Origin: Allorhizocola rhizosphaerae
GTDB lineage: Bacteria > Actinomycetota > Actinomycetes > Mycobacteriales > Micromonosporaceae
Direction of reading: 5' to 3'
Assembly (NCBI RefSeq): GCF_003426775.1
Contig: NZ_QJUG01000048.1
Location: forward strand, 1-45,586
Length of the DNA stretch: 45,586 nucleotides
Both the position numbers and the translations under genes were made by a program. The notes under the pieces are model-generated. The model had not been told where the DNA came from and did no database searches. It was given only the letters and a program-made list of their open reading frames with translations. Within the stretch, counting starts at the first letter, position 1. Each line of letters begins with the position of its first letter. Shown here piece after piece: positions 26,175 through 35,854 of the stretch.

Positions 26175-26570
26175 ATGGCACCGGGTACGGAGCAAGCATC
26201 CATGAACGACGATGCCCACTTGGACGCCGTGCTGGACGCCCTCGATGCCATCGAGGCACAGATCCGTAGCCTGCGATCAATAATCGCGATGCGAAAGGAA
26301 GGCACCGCGGAAGGTGCAGCCCAACGCGCAGAGATGGCAGAGGCCACCGACAACAGATCAAGCCCGGCATCGGTCGTGACTCAACGACAATATGAGGTCA
26401 TCACGCAGTTGAGCCGAGGGCTGTCCAATCGCCAGATCGCCCGCGCCCTGGGCATGTCGGAGGCGACGGTGAAGAGCCACCTCTACGCCGCCTATCGAAA
26501 GCTAGGCGTGTCGAGCCGCTCGGAAGCGATCCTGGAGTTGCTCAGGCGGGGATTCGGCGACATGATCTGA
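26175..26570 (+). CDS. LuxR-type helix-turn-helix regulator without receiver domain
   Basis: A 131-residue protein. The N-terminal half is a predicted coiled-coil (DAVLDALDAIEAQIRSLRSI), with no receiver or ligand domain; the C-terminal half is a GerE/LuxR HTH (TQRQYEVITQLSRGLSNRQI then ARALGMSEATVKSHLYAAYR). ATG at 26175 has AAGGG 6 nt upstream. It is divergent from the hydrolase-PhaC-KS operon across a 548-bp regulatory region and is the obvious candidate for its control. Confidence 0.88.
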   Translation: MAPGTEQASMNDDAHLDAVLDALDAIEAQIRSLRSIIAMRKEGTAEGAAQRAEMAEATDNRSSPASVVTQRQYEVITQLSRGLSNRQIARALGMSEATVKSHLYAAYRKLGVSSRSEAILELLRRGFGDMI

Positions 26571-26792
26571 TTGCCGACGAAGCCCAGCGATGACGAGGCT
26601 CGCGGCCGGAGGAACTTTTCGCGGGTTCGAGTAGTGCGTGCGCATAGCGGGCCGCCATGCTCGGCAACCGTCTGATGTCGACACGCCGGCAGCGCGGCGT
26701 GCCCGCCGGCCAAGATTACTCGGGGTTGCCACACCGCAAGATTGGTTCCTGTTGCTACATCCCAGAATGCGCAGTGGTGCGGGCGGGCGGCC

Positions 26793-27152
26793 TCACCTGA
26801 GATACACGGCGATCACGGCCGCCACGATGGCCAAACCGAAGCAGAACCAGCGCAGCCCGCGCCGGCCGCTGATCAACGACAGCACGGCGAGCAGCCCGGG
26901 ACCGGCGATCATCGCCAGCGCCAGCCGCTGCTCCCACATCTGCTCGACCCGTGCGGCCTCGGCCTCCGCCTGGATCCTGGCCGCCGCCGCGTCTGGCTCC
27001 GCCGCCGTGCTGTAGCTCAGCGACCACTGATCGGTCCCGGCCGCGAACCATTGGGCGAACACGACCGACAGCAGCGCCAGCCAGATGGCCGCGGTCATGA
27101 GCATGAGGACGATCGCTGCCCGGTGGATGAAACCGAGCACCTTTCCCGGCAT
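26793..27152 (-). CDS. Small membrane protein
   Basis: A 119-residue protein with an N-terminal helix (AAIVLMLMTAAIWLALLSVVF), a soluble segment that includes a helical Ala/Glu-rich stretch (AAARIQAEAEAARVEQMWEQ), and two C-terminal helices around AMIAGPGLLAVLSLI and FCFGLAIVAAVIAVYL. No family recognised. TAGCAT lies 6 nt before its ATG on the minus strand, consistent with leaderless transcription. The 222 bp on its downstream side, up to the LuxR-type gene, show no gene. Confidence 0.72.
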   Translation of the reverse strand: MPGKVLGFIHRAAIVLMLMTAAIWLALLSVVFAQWFAAGTDQWSLSYSTAAEPDAAAARIQAEAEAARVEQMWEQRLALAMIAGPGLLAVLSLISGRRGLRWFCFGLAIVAAVIAVYLR

Positions 27153-27198
27153 GCAGACATGCTAAGCGCAAAACGGCACGGATGATGTGCCCCGTTTG

Positions 27199-28389
27199 CT
27201 ATGCGCTGTGTGTTCCCGGGTCCCACGGGTCGTAGTCGGCTTCGAGCTCCTCCTGCTCCGGGCGCTCTCCCTCCGGTACATGCTGCAAATTGATTCTTAT
27301 CCGGTACCAGACGGAGCTTCGGCCGCGCATGCCGTCCACAAGGACGTCCGCCGGTTCGAGGTGGCGCCAAACGTTGGGATGCTTGGCCTTCCAGCGTTCG
27401 AGAGCCTCCATCGCCTCGGGTTTCGTCTTGGTCCGCGCCACCTCGATCAACGGCATCGTCACCTGCCGCGATCCCTTGCCCCTGGGCGGTTTCTCGGCCG
27501 GCCCGAGCCGTTCGGCCAACTCCAGCAACGGTTCCAGCCCACCGGGCGACGACTCGATGCCCGCCCACGGATCGCCGATCTGCGCGAAACGCTGCTGCAC
27601 CGTGGTCAGGGTGAACTGCTCGGGACGGCAGTCGGGCACTTCCTCCCAGGACAGCGGCGTGGACACGCGCGCATCCGGCGTCGGGCGCACCGAATAGGCC
27701 GAGGCGACCGTGCGATCCTTGGCGTTCTGGTTGAAGTCCACGAACACGCCCTGGCGCTCCTCCTTCCACCAGCGGCTCGTCGCAAGCTCGGGAGCGCGGT
27801 TCTCGACCTCGCGCGCCACGATCTCGGCGGCCAGGCGCACGTCGCGATAGGACCATCGCGGCTCGATGCGCGTGTAAATGTGGAAGCCGCGCGAGCCTGA
27901 CGTCTTGGGCCAGGCGGTCAGGCCGTGGTCCTCCAGCACACCCTTGGCCACGAGGGCCACCTCGACGATCTGCTTCCAGTCGACGCCCGGCACGGGGTCC
28001 AGGTCGATGCGCAGCTCATCGGGGCGGTCGAGGTCCTCGGCGCGCACCGGATGCGGGTTGAGGTCGATGCAGCCCAGGTTGATCACATAGGCCAGCGCGG
28101 CCGCGTCGCGGACCACGACCTCCTCGGCGCTCGTGCCGCGCGCGTAGCGCAGTTCGGCCACCTCGATCCAGTCGGGCCGCTTGGCGGGCGCGCGCTTCTG
28201 GAAGAACGCCTCCTCGTCGATGCCCTTGACAAACCGCTTCAGGATCATCGGACGGCCCGCCACACCGCGCAGCGCCCCCTGCGCGACCGCGAGATAGTAG
28301 TTGATCAGATCCTGCTTGGTGTGCCCGCCGCGCGGGAAGATCAGTTTGTCCGGGTTCGTGATCCTTACCTGGCGCCCCTCGATCTCCAT
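27199..28389 (-). CDS. ligD: LigD-type DNA polymerase/primase domain protein
   Basis: A 396-residue stand-alone polymerase domain of the LigD (primase-polymerase) family used in bacterial non-homologous end joining and gap repair. Recognisable parts: ITNPDKLIFPRGGHTKQDL near the start, LRIDLDPVPGVDW with the metal-binding Asp-x-Asp, TSGSRGFHIYTRIE and STPLSWEEV. There is no ligase or 3'-phosphoesterase domain, and about 80 C-terminal residues extend past the usual domain. No Ku or ligase gene is in the window. ATG at 28389 (MEIEGRQVRITN) has TATGGT 6 nt upstream. Confidence 0.9.
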   Translation of the reverse strand: MEIEGRQVRITNPDKLIFPRGGHTKQDLINYYLAVAQGALRGVAGRPMILKRFVKGIDEEAFFQKRAPAKRPDWIEVAELRYARGTSAEEVVVRDAAALAYVINLGCIDLNPHPVRAEDLDRPDELRIDLDPVPGVDWKQIVEVALVAKGVLEDHGLTAWPKTSGSRGFHIYTRIEPRWSYRDVRLAAEIVAREVENRAPELATSRWWKEERQGVFVDFNQNAKDRTVASAYSVRPTPDARVSTPLSWEEVPDCRPEQFTLTTVQQRFAQIGDPWAGIESSPGGLEPLLELAERLGPAEKPPRGKGSRQVTMPLIEVARTKTKPEAMEALERWKAKHPNVWRHLEPADVLVDGMRGRSSVWYRIRINLQHVPEGERPEQEELEADYDPWDPGTHSA

Positions 28390-28395
28390 GTGCCC

Positions 28396-28401
28396 ACCAT
28401 A
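28396..28401 (-). promoter_or_regulatory. -10 element TATGGT before the LigD-type gene
   Basis: On the minus strand TATGGT lies 6 nt before the ATG at 28389. The same word and spacing recurs near 30082-30087 next to a similar start (see the fragment at 29977-30075). Confidence 0.45.
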
Positions 28402-28439
28402 ATCCCGCGAGCGCCGCACCATCGCCGCACGAACCGAGC

Positions 28440-30075
<1,636 letters not shown>

Positions 30076-30083
30076 ATGCCCGC

Positions 30084-30089
30084 CATAAT
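30084..30089 (+). promoter_or_regulatory. -10 element CATAAT before the gene at 30096
   Basis: CATAAT is 6 nt before GTG 30096, indicating a leaderless start. Confidence 0.5.
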
Positions 30090-30095
30090 CTGGTC

Positions 30096-30746
30096 GTGGG
30101 GAACTCAGCGATGTATCCGGTGCTGCGCACCAAGCGGTTGGATGAGGCGTATGCGCTGGCGCGCGACCTCATCAGCCACGCGGTCACGGTGCAGGAGGTC
30201 GACGCGTTGGCCGTAACCGGGGTCGATGGCCTGCACCGGTATGAGCCGCTGCGCGCCCTCGCCGAGGTCAAGTTTCACACGTCGCTGGAGGTGCCCGAGT
30301 CCCAGGCCGAGGAGGTGCTACAGCGGCTCGAAGGCCACGTGAACGAGGATCAGGTGCACCGCTTCGACTGGGGCGAGTATTGCGTCTGGGATCTGGACCC
30401 CGCCGCCGCTGCCCCACTGTCCGGTGTAGACGGTCTCATCGTGCGTGTGGACGCCGACGAAGCCCCGGATCTTCTTATGGAACAACCGTTTCTGCACGCG
30501 GTCGCCGAAACCGATGTCGCTCAGCTCTACTGGTCGGTGGTCTGGCCCGAGGTGCCGGAGCGCGACCTGCGGCCGATCCCCAAATACGACGGAGTCGAAA
30601 TCCTCGTCCATACGCCGAGCCTGTTCAGTGAAGTGTGGTGCGACACGCACAGCGTTTGGGTGCACTGTCGCAGCGACGAGCGAGCGCACTGGGCCGCCGA
30701 GCGCGTGGGCAAGACGGTGCTCGGCCAGGCGCGAGGCGGCCGTTGA
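30096..30746 (+). CDS. Hypothetical protein
   Basis: A 216-residue soluble protein that I do not recognise. It has no signal peptide or membrane segment, is acidic in its first 180 residues and ends with a basic tail (GKTVLGQARGGR). It is Trp/Asp-rich in the middle (HRFDWGEYCVWDLDP; LYWSVVWPEVPERDLRPI). GTG 30096 is chosen because of the -10 directly upstream; ATG 30111 is an alternative. It is divergent from rox. Confidence 0.75.
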   Translation: MGNSAMYPVLRTKRLDEAYALARDLISHAVTVQEVDALAVTGVDGLHRYEPLRALAEVKFHTSLEVPESQAEEVLQRLEGHVNEDQVHRFDWGEYCVWDLDPAAAAPLSGVDGLIVRVDADEAPDLLMEQPFLHAVAETDVAQLYWSVVWPEVPERDLRPIPKYDGVEILVHTPSLFSEVWCDTHSVWVHCRSDERAHWAAERVGKTVLGQARGGR

Positions 30747-30872
30747 CCGATCGCGGGGTCGCCTGGCCGGGGTGCGCAGGCGACCGCTTCGCGAGCCCGC
30801 CTACCTCCGTCAGGCAGCGAGCGCTAACCTGAACGGCGTCCAGCGACGATTCCGCGCGACAAGGGGAAAGTC

Positions 30873-30914
30873 ATGCCGCACGCTACCGCCCGCGGGTCCG
30901 TCCATGACGCATGA
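30873..30914 (+). CDS. Possible 13-residue leader peptide
   Basis: ATG 30873 follows a strong AAGGGGAAAG site 2 nt away and encodes MPHATARGSVHDA, with its stop 11 bases inside the amidohydrolase gene, whose own ATG (30904) has no clear ribosome binding site. The layout suits translational coupling or attenuation. Confidence 0.4.
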   Translation: MPHATARGSVHDA

Positions 30915-32091
30915 GCTCGTCATCAAGGGCGGCGACGTCGTCCACATTGGACGCTGCGACATAGGTGTGACGCGTGGGCGGATCGCCGAGCTGGGCCAGG
31001 GGCTCGCGGGCCGCGAAGTCGTTGACGTGCAGGGAAAACTCGTGACGCCCGGGCTGGTCGACCTGCACACGCACGTGTTCGACAAGGCGACCTACTGGGG
31101 CATCGACGCCGGCGCGGTCGCGTGGTACACGGGCGTGACGACATGGGTGGACGCGGGATCAGCGGGCGCATACACGTTCGACGCCATGCCACCGCGCGTG
31201 CCGGCGTTTCTCAACATCTCGGCGGTCGGCCTGACCGCGCCGGCCGGCGAGTCCCGCGACCTTTCCCACTGCGACGTCGAGCTCGCGATCGCGACCGCGC
31301 TGGCGCACCCGGGTCGCATCGTCGGCATCAAGGTGCGCATGGACCGGCACAACGCGTCCGGCCTGGAACCGTTGCGCCGGGCCATTCATGTAGGCGAGGC
31401 GTGCGGGCTGCCGGTGATGGTCCACATTGGAGCGCCTCCGCCCTCGGTCGGCGACATCGTGCCGCTGCTGCGGCCGGGCGACATCATCACGCACTGCGCC
31501 AGCGGGCAGCCGGCCGACCCCGGTGCGCTCACGGAGGCGTACCGGAAAGGGGTCATCTTCGACCTCGGCCACGGCGCAGGCAGCTTCGCCTTTCACGTCT
31601 TGGAGGCGCAGCTGGAGGCGGGCATGCCGCCGCACACGGTGTCGAGCGACCTGCACGCGCGCTGCCTCTACGGCCCGGTGTTCGATCTGCCAACCACGAT
31701 GGCCAAGATGCTGGCGGTCGGCATGCCGCTGGCGGAGGTCATCGATGCCACGACGGTCCGGCCGGCGTCGGTGGTGGGCCTGGACCGGGGCACGCTCACC
31801 GTGGGTGCGCCGGCCGATATCGCCGTGTTCACCTTGCAGGAAGGGCGATTCCCACTGTCCGATGTGCACGGACAGATCCGCGTGGCGCCCATGCGCCTGC
31901 GCAACGAGATGACGTTTGTCGATGGGAGGCTGCTGCCACCCCGGCTGCCGTCGGCGCCGCCGCGCTGGATCCCGCTGTCCGCCGCGCAACGCGACGCGCT
32001 CGCGCAGCGGGAGCGGGCCGTGCGCGACCTGCTGACCACCCCGCTCGTGGGCGCGGAAGGGCTCGACGAGCAGTTCCCGCGCGCGAGGTGA
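30904..32091 (+). CDS. Amidohydrolase/deacetylase family metallohydrolase
   Basis: A 395-residue amidohydrolase-superfamily enzyme. Metal ligands visible: His-x-His in GLVDLHTHVFD, a candidate carboxylated Lys in VGIKVRMDRH, His in VMVHIGAPP and Asp in TVSSDLHARC. The TYWGIDAGAVAWYTGVTTWV stretch and overall order match the EF_0837/AHA_3915-type deacetylase subfamily related to dihydroorotase. Substrate unknown, probably an N-acyl or cyclic amide compound. Start at ATG 30904; a short coupled ORF overlaps it. Confidence 0.88.
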   Translation: MTHELVIKGGDVVHIGRCDIGVTRGRIAELGQGLAGREVVDVQGKLVTPGLVDLHTHVFDKATYWGIDAGAVAWYTGVTTWVDAGSAGAYTFDAMPPRVPAFLNISAVGLTAPAGESRDLSHCDVELAIATALAHPGRIVGIKVRMDRHNASGLEPLRRAIHVGEACGLPVMVHIGAPPPSVGDIVPLLRPGDIITHCASGQPADPGALTEAYRKGVIFDLGHGAGSFAFHVLEAQLEAGMPPHTVSSDLHARCLYGPVFDLPTTMAKMLAVGMPLAEVIDATTVRPASVVGLDRGTLTVGAPADIAVFTLQEGRFPLSDVHGQIRVAPMRLRNEMTFVDGRLLPPRLPSAPPRWIPLSAAQRDALAQRERAVRDLLTTPLVGAEGLDEQFPRAR

Positions 32092-32127
32092 GGCCCTCGC
32101 TTGCCGACATGTGGCACAGTCGGATAG

Positions 32128-32517
32128 ATGACCGGCCGAAGACTGAGAACCCGGAGCATCGCGCTCAGCGCGACGTTCGCGACCATCGTGGCGGGCGCGG
32201 CGGCCGCTTGCTCCGCCGGCTCCGACGAGCCCGACGACTCCAACACTTTCTACTGCGTTGACGACCAGTCGGTCATCGTGCACGAGAGCAACTGCGACGA
32301 CGACCGGGACAACCGGCACTACATCGCCTATGGAGCGCTTCCGGTCGGGCTGCTCATCGGGCACCGGCTGGCCAGCGGCTGGCGTTTCCCGGCTCGCGAT
32401 GCCGCCGCCCGCGCCTCGTGGGGTCTGCCACCGACCGGGCGCATCACCAACGGTACCGTCAAAACCGGCATCATCGGCACGACCGGCTCCTCCATCTCCT
32501 CCGGAAGCGGAAGCTGA
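32128..32517 (+). CDS. Putative lipoprotein, YgiB-like
   Basis: A 129-residue protein with signal peptide RTRSIALSATFATIVAGAAAAC, ending in an A-A-A-C lipobox. The mature part has FYCVDDQSVIVHESNCDDD and a Gly/Ser-rich C-terminus (GTTGSSISSGSGS). In E. coli a DUF1190 protein (YgiB) sits next to a glutathionylspermidine-synthase-like protein (YgiC); here the same kind of pair occurs with 4 bp between genes, so a YgiB-like role is inferred. CACAGT lies 7 nt before the ATG. Confidence 0.72.
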   Translation: MTGRRLRTRSIALSATFATIVAGAAAACSAGSDEPDDSNTFYCVDDQSVIVHESNCDDDRDNRHYIAYGALPVGLLIGHRLASGWRFPARDAAARASWGLPPTGRITNGTVKTGIIGTTGSSISSGSGS

Positions 32518-32521
32518 CCCG

Positions 32522-33805
32522 GTGCGCAGGCTCAACGGCGCCGCCCGCGCCGGATGGAAGGAGACCAACAGCTCGCTCGGCCTGGTCTACGACGGCGAGT
32601 CGTACTGGTCCGAGGGGCCCTACTACGAGTTCGGGCTCGACGAGATCCTGCTGCTGGAGGAGGCGGCCGCCCGGCTGCAGCGCATGTGCGTCGCCGCCGG
32701 TGATCACATCGCCGCCCGCTGCCCCCGCTCCGACGCCGGGCTGCGCGCCAGCGCCTATCTCGACTCGGTGTGCCATCCCGCCTCGTGCCTGCTGAGCCGG
32801 ATCGGCGTGCCGGAGCACGCCCATGAGCAGGTGATCCGCACCTGGCACGACGCGAGCGAAACCGCGTGGGGCACCGACTTCTCGCCGAACATCTACGGCC
32901 GCTTCGACATCTGGTACGCCGGCGCGGGCACGACGCCCAAACTCTTGGAGTACAACGCGCAGACGCCCACCTCCCTGCTCGAAGCCGCGGTCGTACAGTG
33001 GCAGTGGCAGGAGCAGACGCGCCAGGCGTTCCACCCGGACAAGCAGTGGACCAGCATCCACGAGCGGCTCATCGACGCGTGGCGGCGCAATCTCGCGCTC
33101 CTGGCGCAGGCGCGCCCGCACCTCGGCCCGGCACCCACGATTCACTTCGCCTACGACGACCGGGAGCAGACCGGCGAGGACCTGGTGACGGTCGGCTATC
33201 TCATGGACACCGCGCAGCAGGCGGGCTTCCCGACCCGGCTGATCCCGATCCGCGAGGTGGGTCTCGATATGGCCGATGGCCGTTTTCACCATGCGGGCCA
33301 ACACATCGACGTCATTTTCATCCTGTACCCCTGGGAGTGGCTGTGGTTCGAGGAGGGCGGCAAGCAGGTCTTCCTGGACTTGGCCGACCCGTCGCGGCGC
33401 GGCACGGTGTGGATCGAGCCGCCGTGGACGGCCGCGCTGTGGTCCAACAAGGCGCTGCTTCCGGTGCTGTGGGAGCTGTTCCCGGGCGACGACCTGCTCC
33501 TGCCCGCCTACTTCGAGAGCACCCGGCCCGCGGCGATGACCTCCTACGCCCGCAAGCCCATATGGTCGCGCGAGGGCGCCAACATCGAGCTCGTCCGCGT
33601 GGGCGAGACCATCGCCCGCAACTCCGGCCACTACGGCGACGGTGCTTTCATCTATCAGGAACTGCGTGAGCTACCCTCCTTTGACGGGCATCACCCCGTG
33701 CTGGGCGTGTGGATGATCGACGGTGAGCCGGCCGGCATGGGCATCCGCGAGGGCGGGCTCATCACCCGCAACGACTCGCGCTTCGTGCCGCACGTGATCG
33801 GGTAA
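32522..33805 (+). CDS. Glutathionylspermidine synthase family protein (ATP-grasp, YgiC-like)
   Basis: A 427-residue ATP-grasp-type protein. Family segments are YWSEGPYYEFGLDEI near the start, GRFDIWYAGAGTTPKLLEYN, QTPTSLLEAAVVQWQWQEQ, FILYPWEWLWFEEGG, ARKPIWSREGANIE and YQELRELPSF. The acidic ATP/Mg residues (LLEYNAQTP and REGANIE) are kept. It lacks the N-terminal amidase of bifunctional Gsp enzymes. Actinobacteria generally do not make glutathione, so its real substrate is likely another peptide or amine. GTG 32522 is 4 bp after the lipoprotein stop. Confidence 0.9.
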   Translation: MRRLNGAARAGWKETNSSLGLVYDGESYWSEGPYYEFGLDEILLLEEAAARLQRMCVAAGDHIAARCPRSDAGLRASAYLDSVCHPASCLLSRIGVPEHAHEQVIRTWHDASETAWGTDFSPNIYGRFDIWYAGAGTTPKLLEYNAQTPTSLLEAAVVQWQWQEQTRQAFHPDKQWTSIHERLIDAWRRNLALLAQARPHLGPAPTIHFAYDDREQTGEDLVTVGYLMDTAQQAGFPTRLIPIREVGLDMADGRFHHAGQHIDVIFILYPWEWLWFEEGGKQVFLDLADPSRRGTVWIEPPWTAALWSNKALLPVLWELFPGDDLLLPAYFESTRPAAMTSYARKPIWSREGANIELVRVGETIARNSGHYGDGAFIYQELRELPSFDGHHPVLGVWMIDGEPAGMGIREGGLITRNDSRFVPHVIG

Positions 33806-33808
33806 CAT
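33803..33808 (+). promoter_or_regulatory. -10 element TAACAT before the lactonase-like gene
   Basis: TAACAT overlaps the stop codon of the preceding gene and lies 7 nt before GTG 33816, giving an internal leaderless promoter. Confidence 0.5.
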
Positions 33809-33815
33809 CCCGAAC

Positions 33816-34745
33816 GTGAGCGTTTATGTCGGTTCATACGGCTTGAATATCCTCAGGTTCGACCGCGATCCCTCGACCGGCATGCTCACCGGCGGTGAGG
33901 CCGTCGCGCAGCTGCCCAACGCCTCGTGGCTGGAGTGGCATCGGGACACCCTCTATGCGGTGTCGGAGACCTCGACCGGTTCGGTGGCCGCGTTCAAGGA
34001 CGGGGTCGTGCCGCTGGGCCAGCAGCCGTCGCACGGCGGCGCGCCGTGCCACCTGGCGATCGACCCGAGCGGAAGCCACCTGCTGGTCGCCAACTATGGC
34101 GGCGGCAGCATCGCGGTGCTGCCGATCGAGCCCGACGGATCGCTCGCGCCCGCCAGCGACGCGGTGCGGCTGCCCGCGGGCGCGCACGCGCATCAGGTGG
34201 TCTTCGACCGGGGCGCGGTGTTCGTCCCCGACCTGGGCCACGACGCCATCAATCAGTACACATTGGACGATGGCCGGCTCACCCAGACCGGTGCCATGCG
34301 GGCGCCGCAGGGCTGCGGTCCCCGGCACCTGGTCATCGATGGCGACGGCTATCGCTTCGTCGCCGCCGAGCTGGGCTCGCTGCTGCTGGTCTTCGACCCC
34401 GACAACAACCTCGCGGCCAACCGTGGAGCCACCGTTTCGCACAGGGGCGAAAACCACCCCAGCGGTCTGACCTTCTCCCCTGACCGGCGCTTTATCTACC
34501 TCGCCAACCGTGGGCCCAACTGTGTGAGCGTGTTCGCCGTCGACGGCCCCGAGGTGACCCCGGTCGAGGACGTCCCGTGCGGCGGGGACTGGCCGCGCGA
34601 CATCACCTTCATCGATGACATGCTCTATGTGGCCAATCAGCGCTCGGGCGACATCGCGATTTTCACGGTCGACCCGGCCACCGGCATCCCGGCACAGATC
34701 GGTCTGGTGAACACGCCCGATCCCGCTCGCGTATTGGCACAATGA
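33816..34745 (+). CDS. Lactonase family beta-propeller protein
   Basis: A 309-residue protein of the 6-phosphogluconolactonase (Pgl, YbhE) / muconate-cycloisomerase-like beta-propeller family. Repeating blade signatures are visible, such as PCHLAIDPSGSHLLVANYGG, GPRHLVIDGDGYRFVAAELG and LTFSPDRRFIYLANRGPN. It has no signal peptide. It could be a 6-phosphogluconolactonase of the pentose phosphate pathway, but propeller lactonases have varied substrates. Ends 3 bp before the polymerase gene. Confidence 0.88.
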   Translation: MSVYVGSYGLNILRFDRDPSTGMLTGGEAVAQLPNASWLEWHRDTLYAVSETSTGSVAAFKDGVVPLGQQPSHGGAPCHLAIDPSGSHLLVANYGGGSIAVLPIEPDGSLAPASDAVRLPAGAHAHQVVFDRGAVFVPDLGHDAINQYTLDDGRLTQTGAMRAPQGCGPRHLVIDGDGYRFVAAELGSLLLVFDPDNNLAANRGATVSHRGENHPSGLTFSPDRRFIYLANRGPNCVSVFAVDGPEVTPVEDVPCGGDWPRDITFIDDMLYVANQRSGDIAIFTVDPATGIPAQIGLVNTPDPARVLAQ

Positions 34746-34748
34746 GTC

Positions 34749-35792
34749 GTGACCGCCGCCTGGGTTCTGCATATCGATCTCGACCAGTTCCTCGCCGCCG
34801 TCGAGGTGCTGCGCCATCCCGAGCTCAAGGGGCTCCCGGTGGTCATCGGTGGTGACGGCGACCCGACCAAGCGCGGCGTGGTCAGCACCGCCTCATACGA
34901 GGCGCGCGAGCTCGGCGTGCACTCCGGCCAGCCGCTGCGCACCGCGGCCAAGCGCGCTCCCGACGCCATCTTCCTGCCCGTCGACAAGGACACCTACGAG
35001 GAGGTTTCCGAGCGCGTGATGGCGACCCTGCGCACCATCGAGGGTTCCGTCGTCGAGGTGCTCGGCTGGGACGAGGCCTTCATGGGCATCACCACCGACG
35101 ATCCCGAGGCCGTGGCCCGCGAGATCGCGCGCCGCGTCAAGGAGCGGACCGAGCTCGACTGCAGCGTCGGGATTGGACAAAACAAGCTCCAGGCGAAGAT
35201 AGCCACCGGCTTCGGCAAGCCCGCCGGGGTCTACCGCATCACCAACGACACCTGGTACCCCTTGCTCGGCGATCGCCCGACCGAGGCGCTGTGGGGCATC
35301 GGTTCGAAGACCGCCAAAAAGCTTGCCAATCTTGGTTTTCATACGGTACGAGAGCTCGCCGCCGCCGACCCGAAGGTGGTGGCCGCGGAGCTCGGCCCGA
35401 CCACGGGCCCGTTCATGGTGCTGCTCGCGCGGGGCCGGGGCTCGGCGGAGGTCACCGATTCGCCGTGGATCGCGCGCTCGCGCAGCCGCGAGACCACATA
35501 TCAGAACAACCTCACGGAGTGGAGCGAGGTCCGCGCCGAGATCCTGCGGCTGGCCGCGCTGGTGTCCGAGGACGTCCGGGCCGAGCAGCGCCCCGCCGTG
35601 CGGGTGGTGGTCAAGATCCGCTATGCGCCCTTCATCACCAAGACGCACGGTGAAGCCCTCGACGAGCCCACCGCCGAACCGGCCACGATCGCGGCCGCCG
35701 CGCTGACCGCGCTCGACTGGTTCACCGAGCGCCGGCCGGTACGCCTGCTCGGCGTGCGTGCGGAGTTCCCTGAAGTCGAAGAAGATCGATGA
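34749..35792 (+). CDS. dinB: Y-family DNA polymerase, DinB2-like
   Basis: A 347-residue translesion polymerase. Catalytic acids: Asp10/Asp12 region in HIDLDQFLAAVE and Asp-Glu in LGWDEAFMGI. SYEARELGV and the HhH-type WGIGSKTAKKLANLG are also conserved. At the steric-gate position, where most DinB proteins have Phe or Tyr, this one has Leu15. The mycobacterial DinB2 subfamily also has Leu there and readily uses ribonucleotides. The C-terminus (FPEVEEDR) lacks an obvious beta-clamp-binding motif, again DinB2-like. GTG 34749 is 3 bp after the propeller gene. Confidence 0.93.
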   Translation: MTAAWVLHIDLDQFLAAVEVLRHPELKGLPVVIGGDGDPTKRGVVSTASYEARELGVHSGQPLRTAAKRAPDAIFLPVDKDTYEEVSERVMATLRTIEGSVVEVLGWDEAFMGITTDDPEAVAREIARRVKERTELDCSVGIGQNKLQAKIATGFGKPAGVYRITNDTWYPLLGDRPTEALWGIGSKTAKKLANLGFHTVRELAAADPKVVAAELGPTTGPFMVLLARGRGSAEVTDSPWIARSRSRETTYQNNLTEWSEVRAEILRLAALVSEDVRAEQRPAVRVVVKIRYAPFITKTHGEALDEPTAEPATIAAAALTALDWFTERRPVRLLGVRAEFPEVEEDR

Positions 35793-35818
35793 AATGCGGC
35801 ATGCCGGGTGGACATGTG

Positions 35819-35836
35819 TGGGGTAGCTGATCCCCA
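35819..35836. promoter_or_regulatory. Inverted repeat before the sigma-factor gene
   Basis: TGGGG / CCCCA arms flank TAGCTGAT, 19 bp before the TTG start at 35855. It could be an operator or part of a terminator for the polymerase gene. Confidence 0.35.
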
Positions 35837-35854
35837 CGCGAGAGGAGCCATCCG

